From assembly GCA_035222895.1 (NCBI GenBank), contig JAVYIG010000892.1, forward strand, positions 361,857 to 425,856: a DNA stretch of 64,000 nucleotides. Direction: 5' to 3'. Below, one piece after another: positions 42,136 through 54,341 of the stretch. Within the stretch, counting starts at the first letter, position 1, and every line of letters begins with the position of its first letter. The position numbers and the translations under genes are program-made. The notes below the pieces were generated by a model. The model saw only the letters and a program-made list of their open reading frames with translations. It searched no databases and was not told where the DNA came from. This DNA is from Strongylocentrotus droebachiensis. Its lineage: Eukaryota > Echinodermata > Echinoidea > Camarodonta > Strongylocentrotidae.

Positions 42136-42588
42136 CAGGGGCGGATCTAGCTTTTTGCTAAGGGGGGGGGTTTGACCAAAATAATGACGATGCGGAGCAT
42201 CGTCCACGAGCCGCGAAGCGGCGAGCCGATTTTTTGGGGGGTGTTTATTTGAACCCCGTAAGTGATGTTTTCCTGGCATCTATTAACACAATGGAGACCA
42301 TAAAAAGCAGTGCATGATAACGTCTTTTAAAATCAAGTAACAGTTTAATACATAGTTATATCCAGAGTTATCATGTGTTTGGTTAAGTTACCAGATGAGT
42401 TGAATATCTTCTCACAATATTTGCACTTGAAAGGGTTTCTCTCCAGCGTGCGTTCTTTTTTTTTTCTTTTTTTCTTTCTTTTTTTCTTTTTTTTTCCTTT
42501 TTTTTTTTTTTTTTTTTTTTTTTGGGCCGCCCAAGGGGGGGGGGGGGGGTTGCAACCCCCCAACCCCCCCCCCCTGGATCCGCCACTG
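42136..42588 (-). mobile_element. hAT-like non-autonomous element carrying a zinc-finger fragment
   Basis: Imperfect terminal inverted repeats: caggggcggatctag at the left and ctggatccgccactg at the right (the widespread cag-ggcggat-cag type of hAT end). It is flanked by a 6-bp duplication, ggttgg. The interior has G runs next to each end, a C/T-rich stretch, and a C2H2 zinc-finger fragment on the minus strand. No transposase. Confidence 0.75.
42345..42460 (-). pseudogene. C2H2 zinc-finger gene fragment
   Basis: On the minus strand one frame reads THAGEKPFQ, the inter-finger linker. The next frame reads FKCKYCEKIFNSSGNLTKHM, a finger with both cysteines, the Phe/Leu core and the first zinc histidine. 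One extra base separates the two frames, and the second histidine is lost. It is too short to assign to a gene and lies inside the hAT-like element. Confidence 0.7.
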
Positions 42589-42639
42589 GGTTGGTATTGG
42601 TGTCATGAGGGGATTAAGGGGATAACCTAGATCAGTAAT

Positions 42640-42740
42640 TATACTTTTGTTATTACACCACTTTTGGTTGTACATGTATCATTTTTTACACTTTTATTTC
42701 ATGTTTTGTAGAAATAAATTCAATTTAATTCGATTCAAAA
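42640..42740 (+). mobile_element. Probable LINE 3' tail
   Basis: 'ttttatttcatgttttgtag' followed by aaataaattcaatttaattc. It resembles the tails at 44095 and 22020. Only the end is recognisable. Confidence 0.35.
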
Positions 42741-43924
42741 TGGAATGCGATAATGGAGCGAAGCATTCCCAATGGGAAGATAGGGATGAGTGTCAAATAT
42801 AATTCTCATGCCGCTTTTTAATCTCCCTTTCTTGCTTTTTTTCTGCTTCGATCTCTTCTTTTCAATTTTTAAAAGTTCGATTGGGGCATGTATCCCAAGC
42901 CCCTCCCCATGCCTTCTGAGCTATGCCACTGATTCGTAACTGATTTTGCACAGAGTGTTGCTAAGTGTTTTATAGTCCAAATAGTACACCCTCAACGCTA
43001 AACCGGAGACAGTCCTTGCCTTTCATTCTCTCCCTCTATCATGTTCGGGGGTTGCGCGATCTGTGTGGGTTGCGTGTAAGGGAGGAGAACACAGATGGTT
43101 GAAGAATACAAAATATATATAAATGGACAGAATCTGGACTTAAATAGTGTTTTACTGCTTCAGGGCCCGATCGTCAAGATCGTGAAAGACGAGAATCAAT
43201 AAGTCCTTCGATAAACTATAACAAACCGTTTGATGAGTACCAGAAGGACGTTAACTCTTATTCGGTCAGAAAGGAATAACGCGCCCTTTGGGCTGTCAGT
43301 AGATTAGAGTCAGGAGGGCTAACGCCTGGAAAGCTGAAATATATCTTTTTAATCCCAAAAGAAAACATTCTGCTTACAAAGTCGAGCCTTCAGTGTGTTT
43401 GAACCTCTCTAGTAATCACGATAACGGTATTTTTTCCAGTTATATTACAGCCTGAAGTTATTTTAGAGAGCTAATCCTAATTATGCACAGTGCTCCATGG
43501 CAAATAATTATTCTCCATAGCCCCATAACAATAAGCTTTAGAAACAGTTTTTATACTGTCGGAGTCTGCTGTGCAAGCTTAACGAAATATTGGTCAAAAT
43601 ATGTCGGTTAATATTGAATGCCAACCATCTTTAAAAAGAAAAAGAGGAAAGAAAAAAGCAGTGTCAAATTGCGCGAATTTAACTTTAAGTCCTTAGAACT
43701 AACAGAAGTACATCACAACATTGATTTTTCCAATAAGAACGACGAAATGATAAAACTTACTCTTATATTTCTATTCTTTATCAGATGTCTATATTAATAA
43801 AGATTGATTATGTACACGGTCTGGTTTTTGGTTTTTGTTTTGTTTTTGTCCCCCCCCCCCCCCTCTATTTAGGTTTTTTTTTTTTTGGTGTTGATCACAC
43901 TCTCAAACAACAATATAATACTGT

Positions 43925-44124
43925 ATTATACTTTATTACTGTTTTGGTGGCAGCACCAATAAAGCCTTTGGCTTTCCTAGCTGTCTCCACATTCATATAT
44001 ATTTTTGTTGTTGTATTGTATTGTAAATGTTTCTCTTTAACTTGTACGCTATGTAATGTATTTTATATGTTTGTTATGATGTTTTTATGATGAATGGAAT
44101 AAAGTTCAATTCAATTCAATTCAA
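43925..44124 (+). mobile_element. LINE 3' end with (TTCAA)n tail
   Basis: 'ggtggcagcaccaataaagc' and 'ttgtattgtattgtaaatg' lead to 'gatgaatggaataaagttc' and three aattc units. This is the form expected of a non-LTR retrotransposon 3' UTR and tail. No coding part is present. Confidence 0.5.
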
Positions 44125-44579
44125 TATATGCATTGTTGCATTAAAGTTAATGTAAAATTGCAAGCTAGGGCAGAATAGAAAAGTAGATCAGACTTATCTG
44201 GAATATCATGTGATAGCACAACACGAACAGTTTTTTTCCCCCGAATTCATTCTTTTTTTTTGTGCGCTTACCAAAATTACCAATGAAATACAGATGAATG
44301 TAAATTAGTATCGACCGATAGGCGGGGTGGATGGGGTGGATCATTCGGGATGAAACATTTGTCCCTTTTGCATGAATGCCCGCCTAAGTGTTTTACAAAA
44401 CAAAAACAAAACAATAAAGCAACTATAGAAATCTGGATCATCTATTGAGTAAATTAGGCACTCAATTGGCTGTTTGGTTTTTGATTATTTTTTAAGATAA
44501 TGACTTTGTACTATGCCCCCATAATAATTATTTGCATACTGTTGTATGAACTTCTTTTGTTTTGCGCACTGGTGTATAT

Positions 44580-44682
44580 AACGAGGAGAGAGAAAGAGGG
44601 GTATAGAGAGAGAGGGGAGACAGGGACAGGTGGAGGCATAGACAGGTGGGGGAGATAAGGAGAAATGAAGGTATATATATAT

Positions 44683-44734
<52 letters not shown>

Positions 44735-44745
44735 GGGGGGGGGGC
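44580..44745. repeat. Purine-rich (GA)n low-complexity region
   Basis: gagagaa/ggagg repeats, a short (TA)4 and then about 20 GA units, ending in a G tract. Simple sequence with no coding value. Confidence 0.8.
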
Positions 44746-45466
44746 AATTAAAAGCACCTTCCCCTATTATCCCAGAGTCCGCGTAGCTCGTCGATAAAGT
44801 TCAAATCAATGATGTTGGCCCCTCCCTCCAGAAAACCATGCATTCATGAATTGAGCATTATAAAAGTAAATACAAATAAACCACATATTTCTTTCAGCAT
44901 TCTTGCAGAAACCGATTATTTGCGGTATCTAATGACTTAGTTCCGCCAAGAAAAGCTTTCAATTTGGTCTCAACTTTAACAATCAATGAGTTTAGATTTG
45001 TTAGGCTTTGTTGAGACAGGTGCCAGAAGATAGCTTCCGGAGCTAAAATGTTATTTATATAGAGGCCCAGGGCAATTCCATATTTAACAACAACAAAACA
45101 AAAACTAAACAAATTATAGCCTACCGCATTTGCAATTTGAATGAAAATCAGTTTGTGTTAAGAACATAGTCGTAATAAACAGAAATACAAATTACTAGTC
45201 AATGCTCATAATTCATATCTGGGTAATTGCGTAAAATAGTCATGTGCCGTACGGAACACATGTTCTTTTTATTTTATTATCTCTGAATGTATGATTACTT
45301 ATCGTGTTAATATCAATGTTATAACGTACCCTTATGTTGTTTTTTTGTCTGGATTTTGTTTTTTATTTGTTTTGCTTTGTTTTAAAATGGATTATGGTGG
45401 AATATTCTTGAAATACGTACACATTTTATGCAGCGCTTTTTTGCAACCCGGCAGAATTCACACAAC

Positions 45467-45715
45467 ATCGTAAGATCTTCTTACGAATGACTTGAGATTG
45501 CCGTCAGTCACACGTACGACCATTTGGCGAGAACGAATACTCATTAGATGGCCGTAAGTCTGACGTAAGAAGAACTCAAGGCATTCTTAAGAAAAAACGA
45601 AAGATTAAACGGACGTTCGTACGAACTTCGTAAGAAGGACGTAGGACGCTATGCCCAATCTACGAATCTCTACGAACTCTGGAATTCGTACGAACCTTTG
45701 TGACCGTAGCTTAAC
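45467..45715. repeat. CGTA-rich tract
   Basis: About 250 bases unusually dense in cgta, tacg, cgtaag and cgtacgaa words on both strands (for example ttcgtacgaacttcgtaaga and 'gaattcgtacgaac'). It is bounded by gaattcacacaacatcgtaa and ttgtgaccgtagc. It may be a foldback element, but clean termini are not visible. Confidence 0.5.
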
Positions 45716-46835
45716 GTTTAAATTTCACAGATAGGACATAATATTACGTGACATACTCATGATTCCTGCAAAGTTAAACACTATTTTGATGTTGGCTGCA
45801 AAAGGGATACACTACCTTTAAAGCTCAATCGTTTTAAACGTTTACTCTCTGGAAAACATATCCCTCACTTCAATAGGAAGTGCAGTTTATCAAGTTAATT
45901 CAAATCAAGTAAAGTATCATTGAGTACTCGTCACCGTAACATCATTAATCAAAAGTCATATTATGTTCTCGTCACAGCTTTCCAACCACTTGATTCGCTT
46001 TTTCAAGCATGTCAAGAACAACCCCCCCCCCCCCCCAAAAAAAAAAAAAAAAAAAAAAAAAAAATAGACAATCTCCTTCGAATTTCGGGTCACGCACGTC
46101 TAGAGACAAGACAAAGATTGTAAGAGGAAATGGAAAAAAATAGCACTTCATCGTTAAACATATATTTGTTCATAACTGAGTATACAATTCATAATCTGTT
46201 TTGATTCAATAAAGCTCTGCCGTAGTCATTCTAGGCTGGTCCGTGAGATGATAAGCACATGCAGTGGTATACTAGTATTCTTCCTGCATGTGGTCAGAAA
46301 CGGTATACTATTTTCCCAGAATAGTTGTTAATATTTCTTATTCTCTGATCGTTCCGTAAATTGAGATCATCATGGATTCGAGGTAGGTGATATTTACTAC
46401 TTCATTAGAGAGACGATAAATGACCTTGTTATGTATTTGCCATGAGGATTTAAAAGATAGTTCTTGATCGCTTGATTGCTATTATTCTATGCTTGTAGTG
46501 TGCCATTGTGTATGTATTTTCTTAGCGTTGTCCTTGGGGTGATTCGTTAAAAAAGATAACACAATTTTCGTGATTTTTAAGTTATGTCAATTGTAGTTTT
46601 GATAACAATGTTACTGATGTTAATAGACGAGTTCATTCACACAACCTTGAACCTTTGAATTCACATTATGGTATTTCTAATAATCAGAATAGAATTCTGC
46701 TCGAATACAATATTTTGAGCAGGCTTCCGGCAAACTATCAGGTCGTTAAGTGTATCTCTTGTTTAAGAAGTATTATGCTTATTATTTGAAGTAGTCTAGA
46801 ACTAGGAGATATAACTAGACGATTGATAATGATAA

Positions 46836-47101
46836 TGATATTTTGTGGGTTCTTGTATAGCGCTCATGTCTGTCAGACTTGACACTCCTGGCGTTCCACA
46901 GTATTACCCCAGCTTTAGCATGGCTGCCATTATGGTGCTCTAACATTTCAAGGAATTAATTCCTGCCAGGTACCCGTTTACATATAGTGTAGTAAATGTG
47001 GCTTAATGTCTTGCCAAAGGACATTAGTGCTGTGGCGGGACTCGAACAGCGGACCACGCGATCCACAGTTTGGAGACGTATCCACTCGACCACGACACCT
47101 C
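46836..47101 (-). mobile_element. tRNA-derived SINE, near full length
   Basis: On the minus strand: 'gtcgtggtcgagtggatacg' (A box), then a B box gttcgagtccc, 'cactaatgtcctttggcaag', 'gtacctggcaggaattaatt' and an end at 'gagcgctatacaagaaccca' with an ATT-rich tail. Related copies are at 38808 (+), 63308 (-) and, as fragments, 29299, 41652 and 60920. Confidence 0.8.
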
Positions 47102-47128
47102 TACAATAATATTGCAAATAATATTGGC

Positions 47129-47159
<31 letters not shown>

Positions 47160-48085
47160 AAGAAAGAAGGAGAAATGTGTACGTAGGTAAAGTGATACTT
47201 GAAACCTGACGAAGAAAGGGAGGATAAGGGGCTCTTTTTTTGTTTATAGGAAAGCATGAATATCAAAACATTTATTATGCAATTGTCCAGCTCAAACCCG
47301 ACGTTTGATATTCGCTTTCAACGAAAGGAGTAGGATGAAATGTCTTTATATTGGCGATGTCATATTTTTACATTTATAAAAAATATACCATGTTTATACA
47401 CATTTGTTTTGTTATACAGTATTAAATATTCACCTTTTAGAATTAAATTCTCAATTTTGATGTCTCTAATGAAGAGCTCACATTTTAGACAACGTATAGT
47501 ATTCCAAATGCGTATTTTATCAAACTAATGTTAGCACTTTAATTATAATCGTCAAGAGGAAACAATGAAAATATGTTCCATGCCTTTTGCTTTTATGCCC
47601 GCATGCTTAGTCGTCTCCAAAATATTACCACTCTATCAGAAGTAGGCCTATTCTTCAATTCTATTTTTGTCGCGGAATTTGGGTATGGGTAAGTATTTCA
47701 TGGGGCACACTGCATGCCAGCGACTTGAGAATACATGAATCAATACAGAGAGAGGAAGCGATAAGATTGTTGTACGAGATATTGACTCAACTAAAGACTT
47801 TGCACCCTTTAAGATTGTCGTGGGTGTGGTGGTAATGGTTTGCGGGCGCAAACCCTTGTAGGTCGCTATGCGTAAAACTGTCTGGACTGTGAGACTAGGC
47901 TGAGAGCGTACTACATAGTATATGTAATTTAGCTGCTCCGAACCATGGACCTACAACACCATGGACCCTACCAGAGACTGACATTGCTAGGCTCTGTTCA
48001 AAGCTTTAGGAATTGTGGACAAGTGTAATTTATAGAGACTGTTTCGGCAGACTAGGTTGATAATGGAATAGGGGTGGATTGTGGT
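47102..48085. other. Intergenic stretch, no gene recognised
   Basis: A GA microsatellite at 47130-47165, otherwise AT-rich sequence without recognised elements. Confidence 0.45.
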
Positions 48086-48330
48086 AGGGTGGGGGGGGGG
48101 GGGGGGTAGCAATCACCCATGTTTGAATGACCAGTCTAAATACACATGAATCCACAAGTGAACACATAGCACTTTGCACCCTAAATAGCTTGTCGCGGGT
48201 AGAATGATGGGATGGGGGGGGGGGGGGACCGGTGGGGGGGGGGGGGGGGGTAGCATTCACCCATGTTTGAATGGCCAGTCTAAATACACATGATACAAAA
48301 GTGAGCACATAGCCATTAGTGGTTTTTGGA
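48086..48330 (+). repeat. Tandem duplication with G tracts
   Basis: Two copies of roughly 100-150 bases: a G tract, then gtagcaatcacccatgtttg (second copy gtagcattcacccatgtttg), 'ccagtctaaatacacatga' and 'agtgaacacatag'. The G runs at 48092, 48214 and 48235 sit at the junctions. Confidence 0.75.
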
Positions 48331-49750
48331 ACAACACGGGCGTGTACATCAAGTGATCTACTTGAAGTACATTCTTTCATTTTTCAGTAACACAAATGCC
48401 TTCTGCCTTCTGGAATAAGGTCTGAAGCAGCTTCACAATTCAGTTACATGCAATATATACACTGTTGCCCATAAAGTTGGAATGATTTTTCGTACCTCTT
48501 TTCATAAAATGATTGTGACAATAATGATTCAGTATTAATAGATCAAGCTCGTATCTACTCAGACATTTACTGATCAATAAAAAGATATAAATAAACTTTA
48601 TCTACTGTATCAAGAATAAATCGTAACCAATATCAAAATCATTTCATGAAAAAAGATTAGAAGTATTCGTTTAACTTTATGAGCAACAGTGTGCGTGACG
48701 TTTTTAATTGAGTTTACACACTTGATGGAACAGACGCCATCGAGCATGTCTTGTGCAATGAATCTGGGAGAAACTATTATTCTGTGTCGGGGTGAGGTGG
48801 GGGGCAGGGGTGAACCACTGAATAGAGATGGCGTTAACATTGATTCACATTGTTTGGGACTCATCGAATAGTATTGTCTAATTTTCTGTGAATTAAGAAG
48901 TGTGTTTGTACTCTTGAAATTCACAATAATGTAGATTAGAATGAAGTCTTGAATCGTTCAAACAAACAAACAAACCACAAAATGAAAAAAGAAAAACTGG
49001 CTAGCAACTTTCCAGTCCAACAGGTACATATTGAATCACGTGTACCCTATTAAAATTTCATCCAACCAACTGAAAATGTATTTTCGATTTCGAGCGTTGT
49101 CTAAACGCATGTGAATCGTCAATAATCCCAAGACTGTATCATTACATACATGTGATAATCAAAGATTAGGTCTAAGAAATCGAGCAAAGATCGCCCCTAT
49201 ATGATTCTAAATAATATAATGACAATAAATTGCCTTAATTTTACAGTTTTACTCGCACAGGGTGAATGGACTTATGATCATACATGTATGTAATTTCTGA
49301 TACTTCTGTACTTGCATGCTTATCAGTTTTGTTTGTTTATTTGTTAGTTTCATCGATGATCTGGAATATGACTATTCCCTTGTACCTATTTTGATTATTC
49401 TTTTGTAATTTTGAGTACACTGATGATAATCCCAAACTGTGTATTAGATTTTGCAATAATTAATTTGTATTTGCTTCTCATTTTGTAATTGCATGTTGGA
49501 TATTTGCATACTTAACACATTTGTTATGATTAATTCGGAATTTATTTTAATACTTGTTAGTATGTAGATGTGTTTTGAAGATCTTCAAGTAAATTTGCAT
49601 CTGAATTTATAGATAATTTTTATCAGGTTGAATGGCGGAGGGATGGCAGCCAAAGCGATTGATAGTATCCCATGTAATAAAAACATAGTTTGAATTTTAA
49701 CTAGAGCTAATGTGTTCATAGCTAATGAAATTGAATTACATTTATTGGTT

Positions 49751-50164
49751 CTAGGACACCTACCCCCTGGACATCCACCCCCGGATAACCATCCCCAGAC
49801 AACTACCCCCTAGGACAACTACCCCCTAGATAACTACCCCTCGGACAGCTAACCCCCGGACAACCACCCCCAGTAACTACCCCTTACGACAACCATCCTC
49901 TAGGACATATACCCCCGGAAAACTATCCTGGGGTAGTTTTCCGGGGGTAGTTGTCAGGGTGGTAGTTGTCCGGAGGTAGTTGTCCTAGAGGGTAGTTGTC
50001 TGGGGGTAGTTGTCCTAGGGGGTAGTTGTCTGGGGTAGTTTCCCGGGGGTAGTTGTCTCGGGGGTAGTCGTCCTAGAGGGTGGTTGCCCTAGGGGTAGTT
50101 GTCCTAGGGGGTAGTTGACTGGGGCTTTTATCCGGGGGTGGATGTCCAGGGAGTAGGTGTCCGG
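49751..50164. mobile_element. Foldback element with minisatellite arms
   Basis: The outer inverted ends are ggacacctaccccctggaca and tgtccagggagtaggtgtcc, extending over about 38 bases. Inside, the left arm is about eleven units of 13-17 bases built on acaactaccccctagg. From about 49930 the right arm is about thirteen units of the complement, ggtagttgtcctaggg. The whole 414-bp block can fold into one long hairpin in many registers. It has no coding capacity and I recognise no transposon family. Confidence 0.85.
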
Positions 50165-51018
50165 ATACGACATTTATTTAATCGCGGTACAACTCACATC
50201 AGCCTAAAAAGACTGCTTTTTGTTAAGCAAGTCCGTGTTAAAAACAAAGAACAGATCATAAAAACGTCAATTTGAATAATAATACATAGGAAAAACAAAT
50301 TAAAGGATTGTGTAAACCCAGTGAAGAAAGAAAGCTAATGTACAAGAAAGAAAAAACTTAAACATGAATGCTATGAAAAGTATCATATGAATGAAAAAGG
50401 AACAAGAACATTTTATTAGAAAAATCAAAATCACTGATTTCAGTAACTGTCTTTTATCAATTATCGAAACTGTTATCTACTACAAGATTAATGACATAGG
50501 GCACACAAATGCGTTCCTGGACCATGTTTTCCAGTGACTACAGAATGTAAAATATTCCGACAAATCTCTAAGTTAGGGGCTTTTGCCCCCTCGTGCCCCC
50601 ACATCTAGGCCAAACGCTCCACCCCACATCTTCATAAGAGTTGCTAAACCCAACTTATTGTGGTTTGTTTTGCCCTTTAGAGTTATGTCTCAGCTGAGTG
50701 ATCTAGTATTAATAGTGCATGAAGAGTAGAACAAATATTTGATTTGGATTTACAGAACAGTTGTCATGCTCTTAAAGCCAGAATGACGTCTGTCGAAGCT
50801 AAAAAAGTCCTCATGTTTCTTGTTACTTGTTACTTGTTACTTGTTACTTGTTGCCTATACAGTCAAGAAAGCATAAATGACATACTCCCAACTTTCTTGA
50901 ATAGGTGTTTGTTTCCCTCTAAAAGTATCCGTATTTAGTGTACCAAATTACCAAGGTCCTAACATTTGTAATTCGCTTTCACCTGCATAAAGTAGATGTA
51001 TATTTCACATCACCATGT
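50165..51018. other. Intergenic, no feature recognised
   Basis: AT-rich. The only small tandem repeat is four units of ttacttg at about 50822-50850. Confidence 0.45.
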
Positions 51019-51282
51019 GAAGGTCGAGTTCTGGGAAGAGGTGAAACTAAATACGTGAGCGTTATCATTGTTATTATGCAAGTGTGGAAGAACATCAGAT
51101 ACAAACATGTTCCCTGAAAAGCATGGCTCTTGGAATGCCTTAATATTATAAATATGGCATGTAACAGCATACAAATCGCGACGGATTTTTATGCCACATG
51201 TTCGTGTAGTCCCATAATTATACATATTTCTGTGTACAGTACTTGTCACTTTACCAAGACTGGGCCAAGTTTCTTATCTCAA
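51019..51282 (+). mobile_element. TTAA-type MITE, copy 3, 3' truncated
   Basis: Closely matches the left two-thirds of copy 2 (12560-12949): 'gttctgggaagaggtgaaa', 'gagcgttatcattgttatta', 'gaacatgttccctgaaaagc'-type words and 'ttctgtgtacagt'. The match stops at tttcttatc, and the right terminus is missing. Confidence 0.7.
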
Positions 51283-51869
51283 GATGCTTTAGTGATCCCC
51301 TGTATAGAAATACCACATCCCTGCATAAAGACCACATTTGTGCACGTTATTATTTCAAAATTCATTCATTCATCTATTTATTTATCATACCTTGGATGGC
51401 TTTATCTATTTATTTATTTATTCATTCATTATCATTATCATTATTTTTTGTATAGGGGGGCGGTCTCCCTTGAAAATGGTTCCTCATTGAGACATAATAC
51501 TAAATGAACCTGTACATAAAGACCACCTGCCTATAGAGACCATTATTCTTGTCTCCCTTGAGTGGTCTTTATAAACAGATTTCACTGTAGTTCGGTATGA
51601 TATCGGCGAAGAGTTAAAGTTAATAATTCGGTAGGTGTAGATGGGGTGTAGAGCAGTCAGAGTCAGCGACGAATCATGTGAACCAGTAGCATTCAACTTG
51701 AACTATACTCAAAGAGCAGAGAGCGTTGAGGGCAGTCGTCTAATAACGATCTAATCCCTTTTCTTTAAGGGACACTATGACGATCAAGACAGAAAATACG
51801 CTCATTCGGGCAATGCACATCGAATTTTAAGCCAATGTCTTCTGGTCAACTTGCACTAAGAAACTTTAA

Positions 51870-51984
51870 GGCACGTTTTCTGAACTCCGGTTAAATTAAA
51901 CAACGGTTTAAGTATGGTCTAAGCCCAGTTTAATTCAACTCTGATTTAACTTTACTCTGTTTCAACCGGAGTTTAGAATACGCC
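51870..51984. mobile_element. Small palindromic MITE 'gaactccggttaaa'
   Basis: Arms gcacgttttctgaactccgg and ccggagtttagaatacgccc are inverted repeats around a short interior with further aactctgattt/aaacaacggttt words. About 115 bases. Confidence 0.65.
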
Positions 51985-53768
51985 CAACCATGATGATTAT
52001 TATGATAGCTTCGAGTGGACTCTGTTAATCTATAAACAGTCGTCGTCATCAAATCAATTTTGTTTATTTGGTGGGTGAGAAGATAGTACTTGCTCAAAGT
52101 TCATGGGACACTGCAATCACGATTACTATTACTGTAGCCTTAAATGTAATGGTCAGGCAATATATCCTTGTATATAGACACAATCGTAATCCACTAAAAA
52201 AAATTATTTCAGTTCGCATGACATGATAGCTGGATACACTGAAAATCCTGAAAAAGTTGCTTTCGTTTGAAATGTTTAAAGTCAACAGACTATTAAAAGT
52301 CATTAAAAAAACAAAGACAAAACAAGTAAACATAAGTTTTTCAACTGGTTAAGTCAAATTCTACTGATGCTTGGGTAACATAGTTGGGTGCATGCGGGAC
52401 TTATACACCCCCGCCCCCCCCCCCCCTCCCCCCTCCCCCCTCCCTCCAAAAATAAAATTGGTCACGCCGCTGTAATAATTCCATTTGAATTTCAATCAGA
52501 GGCTGCGGGGTTCAAATCTTTACAAGAAATCACTTTACAGCACATCATAGCAAGCTAGGTTCCATCACAATACACTTTGCGCAATCCTCGGCGTAGCGAT
52601 ATTTTCTTTCTGTGGGGGAGGGGGGGGGGTCAACCCACACTTTTTAATTGACTTTTATTTCACCCCAGTATCGAAACCGCTACCCTGTACAGAGCTAAAT
52701 AATTAGGGCTAGCAAGAATTTTTGTTTAAAAATTTAACTATCCTGGCTAAGTCATTCTGGACAGATGTGCCTAGTGTTAAACCATGTTATTGACCTACTA
52801 TAGGAAGGTCCATGGTCAAACAGTAGCTGTAGTCAGAGTCAAATTTCAACACTTTTATAGAGACAGACGGGTTAAAACAAATAAAATGCAATTCAGACAA
52901 ATACTTGTGAGTATATTGGCCTTAGCTTTATATGTCATAAAAATAACTCAATTCGCCACCCACTGTTGATAATGAGCTATAAACTTTAAGCACTGAATAG
53001 CCAATAGGACACAAGGTATTTGTCTTTTCACGGAAATTTGTTTGTACCACGCACTTTATTATTAACATATCTTCGTCGGAGTATGTCAAGATAGAACTGA
53101 AAAAAATACTGCAGCATTAGTAATAGGACAAGTCAAGAAGAAGAAAATAGTTGAGTGGAATAATTAATAGTAGTACTATTCGAAATAGATGCGAGTCCTT
53201 CATAATTATGGCAAATTCTCCCTAAGATAAACAAGAACGTCAAACAAGGAAGGGGAAAAGAGACTGATTTTTTTTTTAATGACCCGCCTGAGGTCGTATT
53301 TTGTCTTATTATTCCTACTGTTCATTTTGGGAACAAAATAATCAGAAATCTGACATAATCTGCTCTCAAAATAATGTTAGTCGTAAACACCAGAGAACTA
53401 TAGCACTTGTTTTTTTAAATTCCATATCAAGAATGAAAACTATTTCGGCAATCTGTGTTCCTTCATTAAACTCATCAATGACATGGTCTGCTGAAAGATT
53501 AAATGTCCATGATGTATTACATTTTGGATTATCGATGGCTATATATAGCTCCCATGAAGCAATGATATCAGATTAAGAAACTCGCAGTCATGCAAATCAC
53601 TGCCCAGCAAACAGAATCTTGATGGAGAATGCAAAAAATCAATGTTTGCAGGAGTACTCAGTATAGAATGACAAAAGGGACGCGAACAGATCCAAGCTCC
53701 ACTCCAAACGTCACATCTCTCTGCATGGCTCGTCTTTAAAGCCCCTGTCACACCAAGTATACCTACAC
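51985..53768. other. Intergenic upstream of the SLC6 gene, no gene recognised
   Basis: AT-rich with C/G tracts near 52410-52440 and 52615-52630. No recognised exons. A 5' UTR exon of the SLC6 gene could be here but has no visible signature. Confidence 0.4.
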
Positions 53769-53920
53769 CAGGGACCCGTTTCACAAAGCCTTTTTTCAAT
53801 GACAAGTGACAAAAATCAGTGAAAAATCTGTTGATAACCAATCAGAAGCAAGGATTTCAGTAGCTTTTAACAAAAACTGTCATTATTTTGTCAATGATGA
53901 CAAGTTTGTGAAACGCCCCC
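53769..53920 (+). mobile_element. Foldback MITE 'cagggacccgtttcacaaag'
   Basis: Ends gggacccgtttcacaaagcc and gacaagtttgtgaaacgccc are inverted. The interior 'gataaccaatcagaagcaag' matches the copy in the ACIN1 3' UTR (29822-29955) in reverse. Confidence 0.75.
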
Positions 53921-54058
53921 CAGGGCAGCATTTCACGAAACCGTCATTAGTACAAGTTCGCCAATATTTCATTAAAACACGTGTGTTAAACTTGACACGC
54001 TTTTGAATGGGATGTCAGTGAACTTGTACTCACGGCCGTTTCGTGAAACGGTACCCTG
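53921..54058. mobile_element. Foldback MITE 'cagggcagcatttcacgaaa'
   Basis: Left arm cagggcagcatttcacgaaa (then 'ttagtacaagttcgcc'). Right arm gtgaacttgtactcacggcc (then 'gtttcgtgaaacggtaccctg'). It directly abuts the previous element, and its 'tttca..aaac' ends are related to it. Confidence 0.75.
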
Positions 54059-54341
54059 ACCGACAACAGGCTAGACAAAAACATTACGTTACCCCCGCAC
54101 GACCAAGATTCGGTTGCTTTGGATTTGTTGTGGAGTTGGTTTAGCGGTGTGACTGAGATGTGGAGGCGCGCGCACGCAGTACTCCACGAGGTCGAATATC
54201 TTCTTACCAAACAAAGTTTCTTTTTGGCAGTCACTTAGGCAAAGCACCTCGGCCGAGTTAAGACCCTTGCTTCCCGACTTTGCGAGACATTTTTAACCCT
54301 TGGATGTTTGACTGAGACTTGTTTTATTGTCCATCTTCCAG

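Noticed and set aside
49751-50164. Repeated units resembling a CRISPR array
   Set aside because: Units are contiguous without spacers, the two halves are inverted, and the genome is eukaryotic.
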